Shown here piece by piece: positions 1 to 12,851 of a stretch of 64,000 nt of DNA (positions within the stretch are counted from its first letter, which is position 1; each line of letters starts with the position of its first letter). Source of the DNA: Scylla paramamosain (taxonomy: Eukaryota; Arthropoda; Malacostraca; Decapoda; Portunidae); contig NC_087171.1 of assembly GCF_035594125.1 (NCBI RefSeq), forward strand, positions 15,220,267-15,284,266. Reading direction: 5' to 3'. The notes under the pieces are model-generated. The model worked only from the letters and a program-made list of their open reading frames with translations. It was not told where the DNA came from and searched no databases. Position numbers and translations under genes: made by a program.

Positions 1-43
<43 letters not shown>
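1..43. repeat. (AG)n microsatellite cut by the window edge
   Basis: The window opens inside an AG run; its true length is unknown. Confidence 0.97.
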
Positions 44-47
<4 letters not shown>

Positions 48-479
48 TCTCAAACATCTTTCACGTTTCTCTATCGATCTCTTTCAGCTGGCCATTCAAA
101 CATTCAGATTTCAAAAGATCCCATAGTCTGTACACGCCAACCCAACAAAACATCTCTTATCGATCTATCCATCTAATAATCTCGTGAGTTTGTTACTGCA
201 AATTCACACTCATCACCGATATATTCAACGTTTTTTTTTTTTTTCACCCTCCAATTCACAAAACTTTATCGTGTACCTATATCCTAATAGTAATAATAAT
301 AATTAATAATAAAAAATATTAACTTTGCCGTTACTGAAAAAAAAAAAACTTGGATATGCAGTAATGTCTTCCCGGTTCGATACAATGAAACAATTGAGTC
401 ATAACTGATATGTACGTATCTTGTGTGAAGGTTGTTGTTTGTGTGTCTGGGGGAGGGGGGACGAAACACTCAAGGGCGC

Positions 480-586
<107 letters not shown>

Positions 587-859
587 CCCTTCACCTTCAC
601 CACGGAGAGACAAAAGGTGTGGGGGGGGGGTGCTAGGAATGTAGGGACCAAGCTAGGAAAACGCATGCGTACAGCTCATCATTCTTTTACACGTTCTGAC
701 CCCCCAGTCAAGTGGCCTGCTACTCTTGCCTCTGTAAAAGTGAGAGAGCATTCTAAACCTCAAAGACTTCGAGTCTAAACCTCGAAGACGTAGAGTGTAC
801 CATCCCTAGTCAAGTTGTTAGGCCAAATACAAGGAATGTGTTCTCTTACGTTGCACGAT

Positions 860-1047
860 CTAATCTGGACTACTTTCAACATACTTTAGTGAACTTATTG
901 GGATTTTCAAGAGTGCTTTCATAATTCTAGTGATAATTTGACAAGAATCCTGCATCATCAATGCGAAAACATCCATTGACAACGCCATTAGTACTCTATG
1001 GCTCTTGAAAATCGTCCTGATAAAAGCCGAAAGCGTTTCCAGATACG
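860..1047 (-). mobile_element. Family A foldback (MITE-like) copy A1
   Basis: The core is a reverse complement of the copy at 3501. It shows the GGGATTTTCAAGAGTGCTTTC and TTCTAGTGATAATTTGAC blocks and ends with the shared AAAGCGTTTCCAGATACG terminus. Confidence 0.7.
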
Positions 1048-1293
1048 TCAGAGTTTAATGTGAAGAGTTGCTCCTTTCCTTGACGCTCCTTGCTACCTCT
1101 CATATGTTGGGATGAATGGTCGAGTCCATTTTCTCACAGAACAAAAAATAATATATACACATTTTTTTTTTTAACAATCAAAATCTGTCAGAATTTTCAA
1201 GGCCTTGAGGAAACGACGCATCTAGAAAGTAATATGGTTCACTATGGATTTTCATAAGGACTAGTATTTTTAACGATAATATAAAAAGTCAGG

Positions 1294-1353
<60 letters not shown>

Positions 1354-1356
<3 letters not shown>

Positions 1357-1525
1357 GATGCAGAATCCTTGTTAAATATCACTAAATTCACAAATACATA
1401 CACACACACAAAAAAAAAGTAAAGAAAAGAAAAGAAAACATCTTTCAAAATCCGCAACAACTTTTTTACAGCTTGTTTAGAAGTAGCCGAGATGAGTCGC
1501 TGGGGAATGCTTGGGGTATGCGGAT
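1354..1525 (+). mobile_element. Family A copy A2, partial
   Basis: The middle (GATGCAGAATCCTTGTTAAA...ATCACTA) and the right end (AGTAGCCGAGATGAGTCGC) match the family. The left end is replaced by the (TC)n tract at 1296-1353, and a CA/A-rich expansion interrupts the middle. Confidence 0.55.
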
Positions 1526-1797
1526 CCAGTCTTCACGGATAAACTTTGGCAGATATTTTTTTGTACCTCCGTCCTATTTCCTGATTCATACAATTCCTCA
1601 CTCCTATGGACAAGCGTTGGGCATTTCTCCTTAGACGGCCTCCTGCCCTTCCTCTTCCTCCTCTTCCTTTGGTTTATTCTGAACATGAAAGCCAGTAAAT
1701 TATCATGGAACAGCATTATCAAGTGTCTCGTCGTAATTATTATTCTTTACAGTTAATGTTGGAAGTTGTCTGGATTTTTTATTTATTTTTTTCTATG

Positions 1798-1912
1798 ATA
1801 CTAAAGATTCTGCACTATCATTGTACAAACATCTAGAAGAACTTGAATAATCATCACTGTAACCTCTGAAAACAGTCCTGGTGATATCCCAAAGCGTTTC
1901 CAACACTTTGCC
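1798..1912 (-). mobile_element. Family A copy A3, partial
   Basis: Only one half is recognisable: AATAATCATCACTGTAACCTCTGAAAACAGTC leading to the shared CCAAAGCGTTTCCAACA end. It is strongly diverged. Confidence 0.5.
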
Positions 1913-2174
1913 TGCGTTGACGTTAGCTGGTGATGATGAGGTAATAATTACTGTACCTTTATAAGGCTCGTGTTGACTCTGCTACAGTTATATCACAACA
2001 GTTACAGTTTGGGTGCAGAGGGCGCTATACGATAATGTTCGATGAATCCTAACCGCTGGTATGACTTGTTTGTGGTTTCCCTCTTTGGCCACAGACGCAG
2101 GCAAATACAATTTCGGCATTTACCACCAGCACACAAACACATTCACACCCTTTTCTTCCTTGCACATAGGCTCG

Positions 2175-2372
2175 TAATCTTAACGCATTGGACTTTCATG
2201 AGGCCTATTTGCAAAGGCCACAAAGATGATACACCGGATTCCAAAAGGTGATTTTCCAACTGATGATATTATCTTTTAAAAGTATCAGAAGAATTATGAA
2301 AACACTCCCAAGAACAGCATTGAACGTCCACTATTGGGAGAGAAAACGAGGAAATGTTTGAGAATACTTTCC
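2175..2372 (+). mobile_element. Family A copy A4
   Basis: It matches the family from TTGCAAAGGCCACAAAGATGAT through GAATTATGAAAACACTCCC to AAATGTTTGAGAATAC. Both ends are present but diverged. Confidence 0.6.
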
Positions 2373-3035
2373 TAATTGGAGACAGGAACAAAAACAAGAA
2401 CCGACTTCAAACTTCATGATTTTCTTTGGTTACGTGGAGTAATTATCTTAAGAAACATATTACAATTATCAGATGAAAATTTTAAAATTGAAATTTCATT
2501 CAATTTTTAAATTAAGATCCGAACCTGTATAAATAAAATAAAACATTTTTGCGTTCAAAAGTTTTCCTCTAAGATTATAAATGATGTTAATAAAAGATTT
2601 TTTTTTTACTGTCTTAATTTTTTGAAAAGTGAAATATGGTTATTTTTCACGCACCACTCTAAAGAACTCAAAAGGATTTATTATATGTACAACTGCCTCA
2701 GTTGTCTCGAGACATTTTTTTTTTTTTTTTTTTGATAATTCTCGTTTTCTCCGTCACCTCACAATACAGTCCATTCAGTGCGTAGAGAGAATCTGTTTGG
2801 CGTGGAGGACAGACAGGTGAGACTATAATATGCAAGGAGGTGAGACGCGAGGAAGGCTTGCCGGAGGTCAGGGGGAGGAGGGTGAAGGACGTATGAGAGG
2901 GGCGAAGGAGGAGGCGTGCCCATCAAAGTGTCGGGAGGAAAAAGGATGAGGCGGGGAAGGGGACCACCGCTGAAGGACAGCGGCAGGTGAGCGATTATAC
3001 CAAGAGATCCCCCCAGGAAACAAAGTTAATGGGGT

Positions 3036-3302
<267 letters not shown>

Positions 3303-3500
3303 ATTTTATCTTCTTTGGTCAACATGTTCAAGGGTCGTATTTTTCTCTGCATTCGCAACTAAGGCAGTGGAGGAGACTTCCCAGCTTTATGGTCATGTCT
3401 TATAGGTGTTCATGCGCTAGACGAGGGGTGGCGGTGTGGGAGATGCAGGAAAATCACAAACTGACAGGACAATAGAGATCCGACTGTGATATATGGGACT

Positions 3501-3680
3501 ATATTCTGAAACGCTTCGCTCTCTCACCACGACTATTTTCAAAGGCCACAGAGATGATTAGCCGGGTTCTCAAGAGTGTTTCTCCTGTTAATAATGTATA
3601 AATCTTGTTAATCTGTCACTAGAACCATAAGAATGCCCTTTAAAATCTATGTATTTTAAATTAGAGCCTTCTGAAAGTGG
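3501..3680 (+). mobile_element. Family A copy A5, reference copy
   Basis: One of the best preserved left halves: ATATTCTGAAACGCTTCGCT, CTCTCACCACGACTATTTTC and AAAGGCCACAGAGATGATTA, followed by the TGTCACTAGAACC core. The right terminus is lost after GAGCCTTCTGAAAG. This copy sets the plus orientation used for the family here. Confidence 0.8.
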
Positions 3681-4033
3681 TAAAGGTGCCGCGTAGAAGT
3701 GTTTTAGAATTCTGGTCTGTGGGTTGATGCGTGCAGAAGAGAACAGGAAGACGCTGCAGGCGATGACTACAAATGTCATCATCCTCGCAAACAAACTCAT
3801 TATGTAATTTTACAGATATTTACTTTTTTTTATTTATTTATCTATTTTTTTTTTTTTTTTTTGCCTTATTCAGTTCATATATTACATCTATTGGTGCAGT
3901 TGCCTTCTGCATGTCATGTCTGAGATGTGTGTAGTATAACATTAGCCTTAAATTCTTTGTCTTTGATACTGAAAAGAACTTAAATGTATTAAAAAAAAAT
4001 GAGAAACGACTTGCCCATTTCGTTTATCACGTT

Positions 4034-4099
<66 letters not shown>
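4034..4099. repeat. (AC)n microsatellite
   Basis: About 33 AC units. A shorter (GT)n lies at 4290-4312. Confidence 0.98.
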
Positions 4100-4102
<3 letters not shown>

Positions 4103-4394
4103 CTTCCGCCATCAGCTAAGTGCAAGACGGTTCGAGAATGAATTAAACCTGTGTGCGTCATTATTTTTGAGGTGTTTGACGAGAAACACGACTAATGTAC
4201 TGAGGAACGCGAAGGACGGACTGCCAAGGTGATGATACCAAGGAACGCTTAGCTACCTATGCCTTTTTATTTTACTTTTTTTTTTTTTTGTGTGTGTGTG
4301 TGTGTGTGTGTGTTGATACTTTCAAGGTTTGGCGTGTCCAGTTATATAAGTGGTTGAGGTAAGTGCGTTATGATGTAAGTGATATATAAAAACG

Positions 4395-4397
<3 letters not shown>

Positions 4398-4454
<57 letters not shown>
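4398..4454. repeat. (CT)n microsatellite
   Basis: About 28 CT units, directly followed by CACAG, so it could act as a splice-acceptor pyrimidine tract for the stretch after 4458. Confidence 0.97.
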
Positions 4455-4456
<2 letters not shown>

Positions 4457-4756
4457 GGCGTGCGTGGCGGCTGCAGTGACTTCCGCGAGCGTGGCAGTAA
4501 CGATACGATCCACTTGACGCGTGAGCTGTGTGACCCGCCGCCCCAGGATCACCTTGCCGGGGTTTCCGCATCACGGTTCGGGGCTTGGCTCGTGTCGCTC
4601 GCTTTTCTTCATATCGTGATCTGAGGCTTCTTTTTTTTTCACTCCATTCCTTTTCTCTGAGTCAGCCAACGGCCGGCTTCCTCCACTCTGAACTTTAAAC
4701 ATTGAACATTTTACTCTAAACACTTTATTATATTCGTCGATGCAAGGAAAATATAT

Positions 4757-4973
4757 TGACTCTTTCACTGCGATATGGAACATCCACAACACTAAAGGCA
4801 TTGTATAAAATCTTTTAGAACATCTACGAGAAAGAAAAGGGGATGAAAAGAGTAGATTATCAATGTCCAGCCAGTAGTATCATGCTCAAAGGTGGTTGTA
4901 GAAAAATATAAAATAAATGCTTTAGAGTAGTTTGTGATTAAGAAAACATATCACATAGCAGTGAAATGGCTAA
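4757..4973. mobile_element. Family B inverted-terminus element, copy B1
   Basis: It starts CTCTTTCACTGCGATATGG and ends GCAGTGAAATGGCTAA, which are inverted relatives of each other. The middle includes AAAATCTTTTAGAACATCTA and CCAGCCAGTAGTATCATG. At about 215 bp it has the size of a MITE. Confidence 0.7.
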
Positions 4974-5141
4974 TAGTGTAGACAAACAGGTAGACAAACA
5001 GCTCATTATTAACATTAAGCTTTTTGGGCAACTTAAACATAAATAACTAGAATATAAATACAAAGAAAAAAATTCAAAACCCTTACTTCAATTTTTATTC
5101 TTTTACATTCGGTTTTGCTTGCTTCCTAGCTGGCCCATCAG

Positions 5142-5216
<75 letters not shown>
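5142..5216. repeat. (GT)n microsatellite
   Basis: About 37 GT units. Confidence 0.98.
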
Positions 5217-5217
<1 letters not shown>

Positions 5218-5564
5218 GGGACAAGCACTTGCAGTTAAGGTCGTGTTAGAAAAAGTCTTTTGCATGGAGGTGACGCGAGGAGAAGATCTACTTCAAAATA
5301 AAGATCCTGCCTGACCAGATCGCCTCGTGCTGCGTGACGAAGATTCTCCGTCGCAATGCCGCTGCTGTTTCTGGCCCTGGCGCGCACTGTTTGTTCCGTC
5401 CCAGTAAATGTGAGGACAACAATAAACAATTTTTTTTCTCAGTGTACAGAAAAATATCGTTTTTCTTCGTCTCAGGGTTCAATTATGGTTTTTCGCTACT
5501 CTTTTACTTTAGAGAGGAAAAAGAAAAAAAGAAAAAAGAAAGGAAAAAGAAAAAAGTAAAGAAT

Positions 5565-5582
5565 AACAACAACAACAACAAC

Positions 5583-5626
<44 letters not shown>

Positions 5627-5645
5627 AAGAAGAAAATCATAATAA

Positions 5646-5714
<69 letters not shown>
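5565..5714. repeat. Compound (AAC)n-(AGT)n-(AAT)n microsatellite
   Basis: Three trinucleotide blocks follow one another: AAC to 5583, AGT to about 5625, then AAT from 5639. An A/G-rich lead-in begins near 5515. Confidence 0.97.
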
Positions 5715-5716
<2 letters not shown>

Positions 5717-6516
5717 TCCTGCACGCTTTTTCCTTCTGGTCCGCAACAACTTTAATGACCCGCCGCTCTATACTTCCCACCTCCTCCCTTACGTCCTCTC
5801 TGAACACCGCAACCTTACCGCCTTGCCCTTCCTCCCTCCCGGACCTCCTCTTAATAGGACCCATACGTTCACCTTGAGCTGTGATGATCAAGTGATACCG
5901 CAGGCTTCCCGTCAATACAGAAAAAATGTATACGGTAGGTAAGACACGCGACGTCTCACATTATCCAAGCTACTATAACCTTTAGGCGTGGCTATAAAGA
6001 AGGAGACGCGTAGGCAACCCAGACTTCCCACACTTTTGAAGACAGATTCTCCTTCGCCCCTCGCCATTCTGTAAAAACAAAGGAAGTTACCTATTTGGGC
6101 ATCGCCGGCCTAGTCTGGGTGGTGCTGCTTGTTTGTGCAGCAATGAAAGCAAACAGTTAAGACCTTTACAGACTTAATTATAGACATTCACGTAGAGGGA
6201 AAAAATTTCGTATGTTGGAATGTTACAAGGCATGTGGTGAAATTAAAGATTGTTCTGCTTCAGTTGATGTTAAATAAATTAAAAAAAAGAAAGGAGGGTA
6301 GTGAAATGACAGTTGATGTGTTTTTATGTTATGGTAAGAACTAATCTGCTATCTCACGTTTCTTTCTGTAATTGTAATAACGAAATTATTACAAGTTTAA
6401 CGATTTTTTTTATCAACACTTTAATGGTAATTGTACAGCAAAAGTTTATAAAATCAAGGGCATCACCGAGTAAACTATATATAACTGAATAAACTGTGAT
6501 GTGGTTGCCGAGTTGA
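5715..6516. other. Unique stretch, no gene seen
   Basis: It shows no recognised exon or repeat apart from short A runs. Composition is GC-moderate to about 6130 and AT-rich afterwards. Confidence 0.5.
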
Positions 6517-6685
6517 ACCCACCCACCTATCCAAGTACCAACACACCCACCCACCCATCCACCGACACAACCACCCATCTATCCACCAATACACCCATCC
6601 ACCTATCCATCCAACCACCAAAACATCCACCCACCCATCCACCCAACAGCACATCAGCCAGCCATCCGCCCACCAACAAAACCAC
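6517..6685. repeat. Degenerate (CCACCCATC)-type minisatellite
   Basis: CCACCCATC, CCACCTATC and CCAACCACC variants repeat with a 4-bp rhythm. The single long plus frame (Pro/Thr-rich) is a by-product of the repeat. Confidence 0.8.
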
Positions 6686-6981
6686 TGTCACACATTAATC
6701 CTGTCCTAAGGGTCCTAAGGGTCAAGGCAGCAGTAACCGCCAGACAGAATCGCTCTTATGCCGCGAGAACAAGTGACATTCTGAGCACCCTTCTTTTTTA
6801 GCTCTAACATTCAATTGTTGATCATACCAACCGTTAGCCACCCGCGCTGTGACATTTCATAACTCTCCAAAACACCCTCGGCGGCGGCCTTCTTGTTCTC
6901 ACGCGCCTGGATGCAAAACTAAAATTTGAATATCCCGCCACAGTTCACTTCGATCGGTGGATTCAAGAAGGACATAATTCA

Positions 6982-7554
6982 CTTATTTATTTTTTTAGAG
7001 GGCCACTGGCCAAGGGAAAAAAAATACTTAGGTGTCAGTTCCCAAAGAAAATACAAACAGAGAATCAAATAACAGAGGATAAGTGTCTTGAAACTTCCCT
7101 CTTTGATAGAGTTCAAGTCATAGGAAGGTGGAAATACAGACCCAGGCAGGGAGTTTCAGAGTTTACCAGAAAAGTGGAAGAATGACTGAGAATACTGGTT
7201 AACTCTTGCATTAGAGAGGTGGACAGAAAAGTGGAGAGAGAAAGTAGAAAGCCTTGTGCAGTGAGGCCGCGGGAGGAGGGGAAACACGCAGTTCGCAAGA
7301 TCAGAAGAGCAGTTAGCATGAAAATAGTGGTAGAAGATAGCAAGAGATGCAACACTGCGGCGATGAGAGAGAGGTTGAAGACAGTCAGTGAGAGGAGAGG
7401 AGTTGATGAGATGAAAAGCTTTTGATTCCACCCTGTCTAAAAGAGCGGTATGAGTGGAATCCTCCCGCGAGATTAGTCGCCTACGTGTTTGAGAATACGG
7501 ACTTGCGGAAATCCAAACTTTCGTGATCATAACTTTCCCTAGCTGAGACGAACA
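6982..7554 (-). pseudogene. Decayed non-LTR retrotransposon ORF, reverse-transcriptase C-terminal region
   Basis: Reading from 7554 downward, the frame shows features I associate with the C-terminal end of LINE-type reverse-transcriptase proteins: ALLDRVESKAFHLI, then PLTDCLQPLSHRRSVASLA, then a Pro/Arg-rich stretch and NARVNQYSQSFF. An in-frame TGA at 7156-7158 falls where these proteins carry Trp in a KLWNSLP-like motif; the frame then continues NSLPGSVFPPSYDLNSIK. The 5' part, including the catalytic polymerase motifs and endonuclease, is absent, so the copy is 5'-truncated and inactive. The frame runs on as FSLGQWPSKKINK at its 3' end. The family assignment rests on recall of similar proteins, not on a search. 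Confidence 0.8.
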
Positions 7555-8008
7555 AGTTTTTTTTTTTTTTTTTTATCTATTATTATTTCTTTATTTTTAT
7601 TGATCAAGAGTCACGTGTGCACCGCTGAACCATCGGGAGTGTAGGTGTGAGTCTGCAGCGGCATAAATAGTTGTTGTCTTAGATACGACATTTTTTTTTA
7701 AAGGAAGGGAAGCTGACAAGAAACTAAACGCGTGCAAAACAAAAAAACGAGAGAGAATAGAAAAAAAAAGTACCTATAAGTAAAGACGTACTTGTTTTGA
7801 TCCAACGCCATTTTTTTTTATAGTACATGAAAAAAAGGTTATTTACAGACATCTAACTACAAAACAAAATTAAAGAAGAAAGCAACAGTTCCCGCAAGTC
7901 GCCGCTCACTGAAAAGAAGACAGAAAGAAGAAAAATATTGCTGAAGGGTATCCGGTCATTCTATATAGTTCTCAGGATCGCGTGCTGATATCCCTCTTGA
8001 AGCATTCC

Positions 8009-8065
<57 letters not shown>

Positions 8066-9788
8066 CAGCAGAAGTAGTAGGAATGGTGATAATAGCAACA
8101 GCATTGACAGGAGGAGGAGGAGGAGGAGGAGGAGGAGGAGGAGGAGGAGGAGGAGGAGGAAGAGGAGGAGGAGGAGGAGGAGCATAAAGCCACGTGGTCT
8201 ACATCATATTAATATAACGAGTGTCCACCACCACACAAAGACTTCTTCCCCTCCTCCACACCCCAAAGTCGCCGCCGCACAGCCTTCAGACAGGCCCAGC
8301 GGCAACACCTGTGGTTTCTTTGGGTCTTTTGACGTGATATCCCTAAGTAGAGGCAAGGAGCGCTGCGCGGCATGGAGACTCGTGTATATTATAACTCAAC
8401 AACTGACAAAGAGTGTGCTGAATCATCTTACCTGTGTTTGTTGGAGCAGGTGCCACGGTATAGCACGCAGGTATCGCCGCCACGCGAGTCTTGCCTTGGG
8501 TTGATTTGCAGGGGTGTCTTTGTGAGTCAGAACATACCCAAGCCTCTCGCAGGATTATTAATGGTTTTATCTGCAGGAGGAAATGAAGATATTAACACTC
8601 AACTCATGGCCACAACAAAGCCTCACCAGACAATATTACAAGTCTCCTTAGAGGGAAAATCTATTATATAAATAACTTAGAAGGAAGTGAGTCACATCAG
8701 TGTTAATGCCCTCTGACCTTCATGCTTGCTGAGGCCCGGTTCAAGTCTGCCTCTCAAAACACTATTCAAAACTGACGCTTGCTCTCTCACAAGTACAAAG
8801 GGATTCAAGAGGGTAGTTTGATAAGCTGAGTACTTTAAACATCCGTACTGGTTAGATACTCCTTGAGGGCAGCATTTATTGGCTCATGTTCCAGCTTCTG
8901 ACCCGTCACTTTCCGAAATTGCTGCTACTTGTTGCGGAACTCAGAGGCTGTGGCTACGGTATCCTGATGCCTTCTGTCTTGTCAAACTTCCGCCTCTGTC
9001 AACACTTCTTTTAATTCCACTATTGGTTCATGTGCTGATGTCATGAACAGACATGAATGACCTCAGCTCCAGTCTATCAACAATAATGATTACAAGTTTT
9101 TCTTTTACCAACCTGCGTCTCTGTCCGTATGGTTGTTCGATTGTCTGTATCTATCACACTTCTTTCCATTGGAGCATGCACATGCTGATCTTTTTTTCTA
9201 AACGTGCCTGACAAACAGCTATTCTCGATGAAGTACACCATTCACGCATGACAGCTGAGGAAAAAAGTTAATTTCAGGATGTTCAATTTTTTTTTTTTTT
9301 CTAATCCTCGACAAATATGATTTCTATGCCTCAAAAGCTAAAATTTTAATTTACGAACTGTGGAGTGGATAGAAACTTGGAGAAAAATGTTTCTTCTTTA
9401 ATTAGTGACGCTATTCATGCTCGTTTTATTTATTTCAAATTAACGTTTTGTACTGCCATAAGCCACTAGCATTATAGCAGCGTTTTGTGCTTCCTCGCTC
9501 AATTCCTTTCCCAATACCACAACAAGGATTGCTTATTATGGTGAAAACTCCCTGGAAGATGAAGACTGGATGCGTGCTGATAACAAGAAATCTTCCTCTT
9601 CCTCTTCCTCGTCCTCCTTTGGAAATTACAACACACCTTCAGTATAAATACATTGTAGAGGCAAAGGAAACTGTGAGACACTGACGAGACTGCAATTACT
9701 TGGAGATCTGGACACGTACTGACTTTCCTGAAGACTTCCCCTCTCCCCCCTTTCCTCACCAATGATGACGATGATAACACTTTACAAT

Positions 9789-9789
<1 letters not shown>
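7555..9789. other. Non-coding stretch with trinucleotide repeats
   Basis: It holds poly(T) at 7557-7574, (AGT)n at 8010-8066, (GGA)n at 8110-8182 and poly(T) at 9287-9300. No exon was recognised; the run of 8372-8671 without stops resembles no known protein. Confidence 0.5.
8010..8182. repeat. (AGT)n and (GGA)n microsatellites
   Basis: AGT units at 8010-8066 and GGA units at 8110-8182 are separated by about 43 bp of mixed sequence. Confidence 0.97.

Positions 9790-9856
<67 letters not shown>
9790..9856. repeat. (TC)n microsatellite
   Basis: About 33 TC units. Confidence 0.98.
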
Positions 9857-9859
<3 letters not shown>

Positions 9860-10189
9860 CAGAAACGCCTCCCATTAACAGAAAGCCAATCCAGTGGGCG
9901 TCCTTGGCCCCTTGAGAAAGAAGTGAGAAGGCTGGTTTGTATATAGCTGTGAGGAAAAGATGCGAGGGCCGACTGGTGTGTTCTCTGGCCGGGTACACAG
10001 CGAGGGCAGGACAAGGACGGGTGGGTGGGGCAGGCGAGGCGAGACTGGGTGGTCGGGGAGTGAAATTGTGGGAGGAGGGGTGCGAGGGACAGCGTGACAG
10101 GGTGAGGTTGTCAGGTACTGGTGGGGGAAGGGATGCACGAGGTACGAGGTGGGGAGTTAAGGTGGTGGCGTTAAGTTGCTATTTGATGG

Positions 10190-10375
10190 ATTGATTGGCT
10201 CACTGGCTGACTGATTGATGGTTGCGGGGAGAACATGGTGGCATTGAGTTATTGACTGACTGGTCGACCGAGTGAGAGATTGACTGACTGACAGACTGAT
10301 GTTCACGAAGTTGTTACTCGTAGCTGATTGATCAACTGAGAAGTAAGATTGATTGCTTCATTGACTGATGTCAGT
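10190..10375. repeat. Degenerate (TGAC/TGAT)n tetranucleotide region
   Basis: GATTGATTGGC, GACTGACTGG and TGACTGACTGACAG recur through the region, which suggests an old, mutated tetranucleotide microsatellite. Confidence 0.65.
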
Positions 10376-10930
10376 GCCGTTTGTTGCCGTAACAAAAGAT
10401 ATTACATTTCGATACGCACAGTTAAAAGAGCAAACACCATTAAAACCATGAATACAAAATAATATAAAATAAAAAACAAGCTGCAAAACACAATCACAAT
10501 TAAAAGACCACAAAACATCCCTACAATTTTCGAAAGCAAGGTGGTGACGGAGAGAAGACAGAATATACACTGTAACACGTGACAGGATTTACTAAGTGCC
10601 TCTTTAACTGTACCAGCAACAACAGTACCCAAGGCCGCCACCCGACTCATTACTGTCTCCGGCACCAAATTCAGATACACTCAGATGCTAAGTTAGTCTT
10701 CCGTGCTCACCTTCCTCCTTCCTTCCTTTACATCTCTAATCATCCATCAGGTATTACACTAAGTTAAGTCTTTCGAGCTCAACTTCTTTCCTCATTTCTT
10801 TCCCTCTCTAACTGTCCATCCACCTGGCATTCAAGTTAAGTCCTCCGTGTTCAACTTCCTCCCTTCTTTCTTTCCATCTCCTGAGGTACTTCCTACACAC
10901 TCATTGTTGCCGACGCTCACGTAAAAAGTG

Positions 10931-11110
10931 CTCTTAAACGTTTTGTTCTCTCATCAAGTAAGTCGAGTTCTTAGGGCTGTTGCTTCTCAAAGATAATGCA
11001 CAATACTTGTCAAACTATCACTAGAATCGTGAAAACTCTTGCAAATCCCCAGGCAATCCCGCTAGAGGCTGTTGAATGTAATCACGATGAAGCACCGAAC
11101 CATCTGAGAA
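10931..11110 (+). mobile_element. Family A copy A6
   Basis: Blocks AAACGTTTTGTTCTCTCATC, CAAACTATCACTAGAATCGT and GCTAGAGGCTGTTGAATGTA match the family in order. The ends are moderately diverged. Confidence 0.7.
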
Positions 11111-11447
11111 CTCCATCCACAGTCTTCCGTGATCACCATCCTTGCCTCTCTTCCTCCATTCTGCCCTTCATCGCCGCAACGTATATTTTGTATTCCACCT
11201 CGGTCACTTCCCACATGCATACGCTCAGGGGCATACAGATCACCTGCCCGCCACGCCCAGTAAGGAAATGTTATCTCGCTGAAAAAAAAAAATATATAGT
11301 GAGTGTGATAGTCCGGTATTCTAGCTTCTGTGACCTTGACTTCCTTATCACTGGTCAAGCGAGCAAGTTGCAAAATATCACAACGACTGAAGATTAACTT
11401 TCAAGATCTGACTTAATATTGAGCGTCAGCGGTCTTATCACGAGCCG

Positions 11448-11655
11448 GTATTTTTAAACGTTTTGTCCTCTCAACGCCCACAAAGATGATTAGTCGGATT
11501 CTCGTGGGTGTTTTTTTTTTTTTTTCCCACTGATGGTTCAGAATCCTTGTTAAACTGTCAATAGAATTCTGAAAACATTCCTGAAAACTCTAGTAGCTTC
11601 CACTAGTATCAGTTAAAAGTAGTCGAGATAAGACGCCGAAATGTTTGAGAACTTG
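11448..11655 (+). mobile_element. Family A copy A7
   Basis: It runs from GTATTTTTAAACGTTTTGTC to AAGACGCCGAAATGTTTGAG and contains a poly(T) insertion at about 11511-11525. It is closely related to the copy at 41632. Confidence 0.8.
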
Positions 11656-12290
11656 GCGTCAGCTGATCTCTCCCTGTTGTGCTAGGACGGCGCCCCAGTG
11701 GTGAGATTTCCGTCGCTGTTAGTACCTGAGTTATGCCGTTGATGGGAAGAGGCTCAGCCCCTCTTTCGTTCCCGCACAGGGCGTCCTCCAGCCCCCTGCC
11801 CAGCATCACGACAAAAACCGGGCCTTCGCACTCTTGAGCCTTGAGGACACGTCGCGGCACCTCAGAGCCTTCCAGAAGACCCAGATTGGCTGAACTGCGT
11901 TTCTAGAATTTCGACCAAACTGACAGACGGACGAGGAAGAGTAGAAACAGCAGTTGTGGAAATCAATATGTTCCTCAGCGTAGACTTAATAACCTTCCGT
12001 TGTGCTTGATGGAAAGGGTAAATTTACAGAAAATATAGCACAATTAATCGATGCTAGACCAAGACTAGAGTGTTATTGCAAGCAGTTTGTAAGATTATGG
12101 GCGACTGTCTGTTGCCGTTATCAAGAAGTGAAGTGAAGCAGGAAGTTTCGTGAGTGTGCTGAGTACCCTTGGCAGCCTTCATTGTCCAAGCACGGCGGGC
12201 AGGCGGCGGGAGAACTGGAGTGTCAGGCAGACCTCGCGCTGGAGGTGAGCGGGACTATATAGGGAGGAAATGAGGCCTGTCTTTTTCAGG

Positions 12291-12507
12291 ACCATATTTT
12301 GAAAGACTTTGCACCGCACCCCAGCTACTTTTAAAAGGCTCTAATTGAAGTTACACACGGATTTTTAAGTGTTTTTACGGTTCTAATGACAGATTAACAA
12401 GATTTACATTTCATTAACAGGAGAAACACCCGTGAGAACCCGGCAAATCACCTCGGCAGCATTTAAAAATAGTCGTGATGAGACAGCAAAGCGTTGCAGA
12501 ACACGGG
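12291..12507 (-). mobile_element. Family A copy A8, full length
   Basis: Both termini are present: ACCATATTTTGAAAGACTTT on the left, and GACAGCAAAGCGTTGCAGAA on the right as its inverted partner. The core is in the opposite orientation to A5 and is closely similar to the copy at 34721. Confidence 0.85.
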
Positions 12508-12809
12508 GGCATCACTCTTCCCATTGTTTCATTCGCTCCTCATGAGAAAATACTCTCATGGGCATCATTCTCTTATTCTAATAGTCTTCTCGTTCATTTC
12601 CTTACCATTTTTCCTCCTTGCAACACTAGGGAGCTGACGTAACCTCGGCCATGATCCTTCCCTTCCAGACCATGACGAGGAATACACACCCCCGTGGTCA
12701 CGTCTTTCCGGCTCGCTCTGAAGGTCACTCTGAAGCTAAATAAGACTCGCAACAACCTTAGGCAGGTGGGTGGGGGACCTGTCTACCCTAACACTCATTA
12801 CCTCGTGTG

Positions 12810-12813
12810 ACGG

Positions 12814-12851
<38 letters not shown>
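12810..12851. repeat. (GT)n-(GA)n microsatellite
   Basis: About 11 GT units switch to about 10 GA units. Confidence 0.95.

Noticed and set aside
8755..8870. Possible further family A copy (GCTTGCTCTCTCACAAGTAC)
   Set aside because: Only one short block matches; the core and right end cannot be found.
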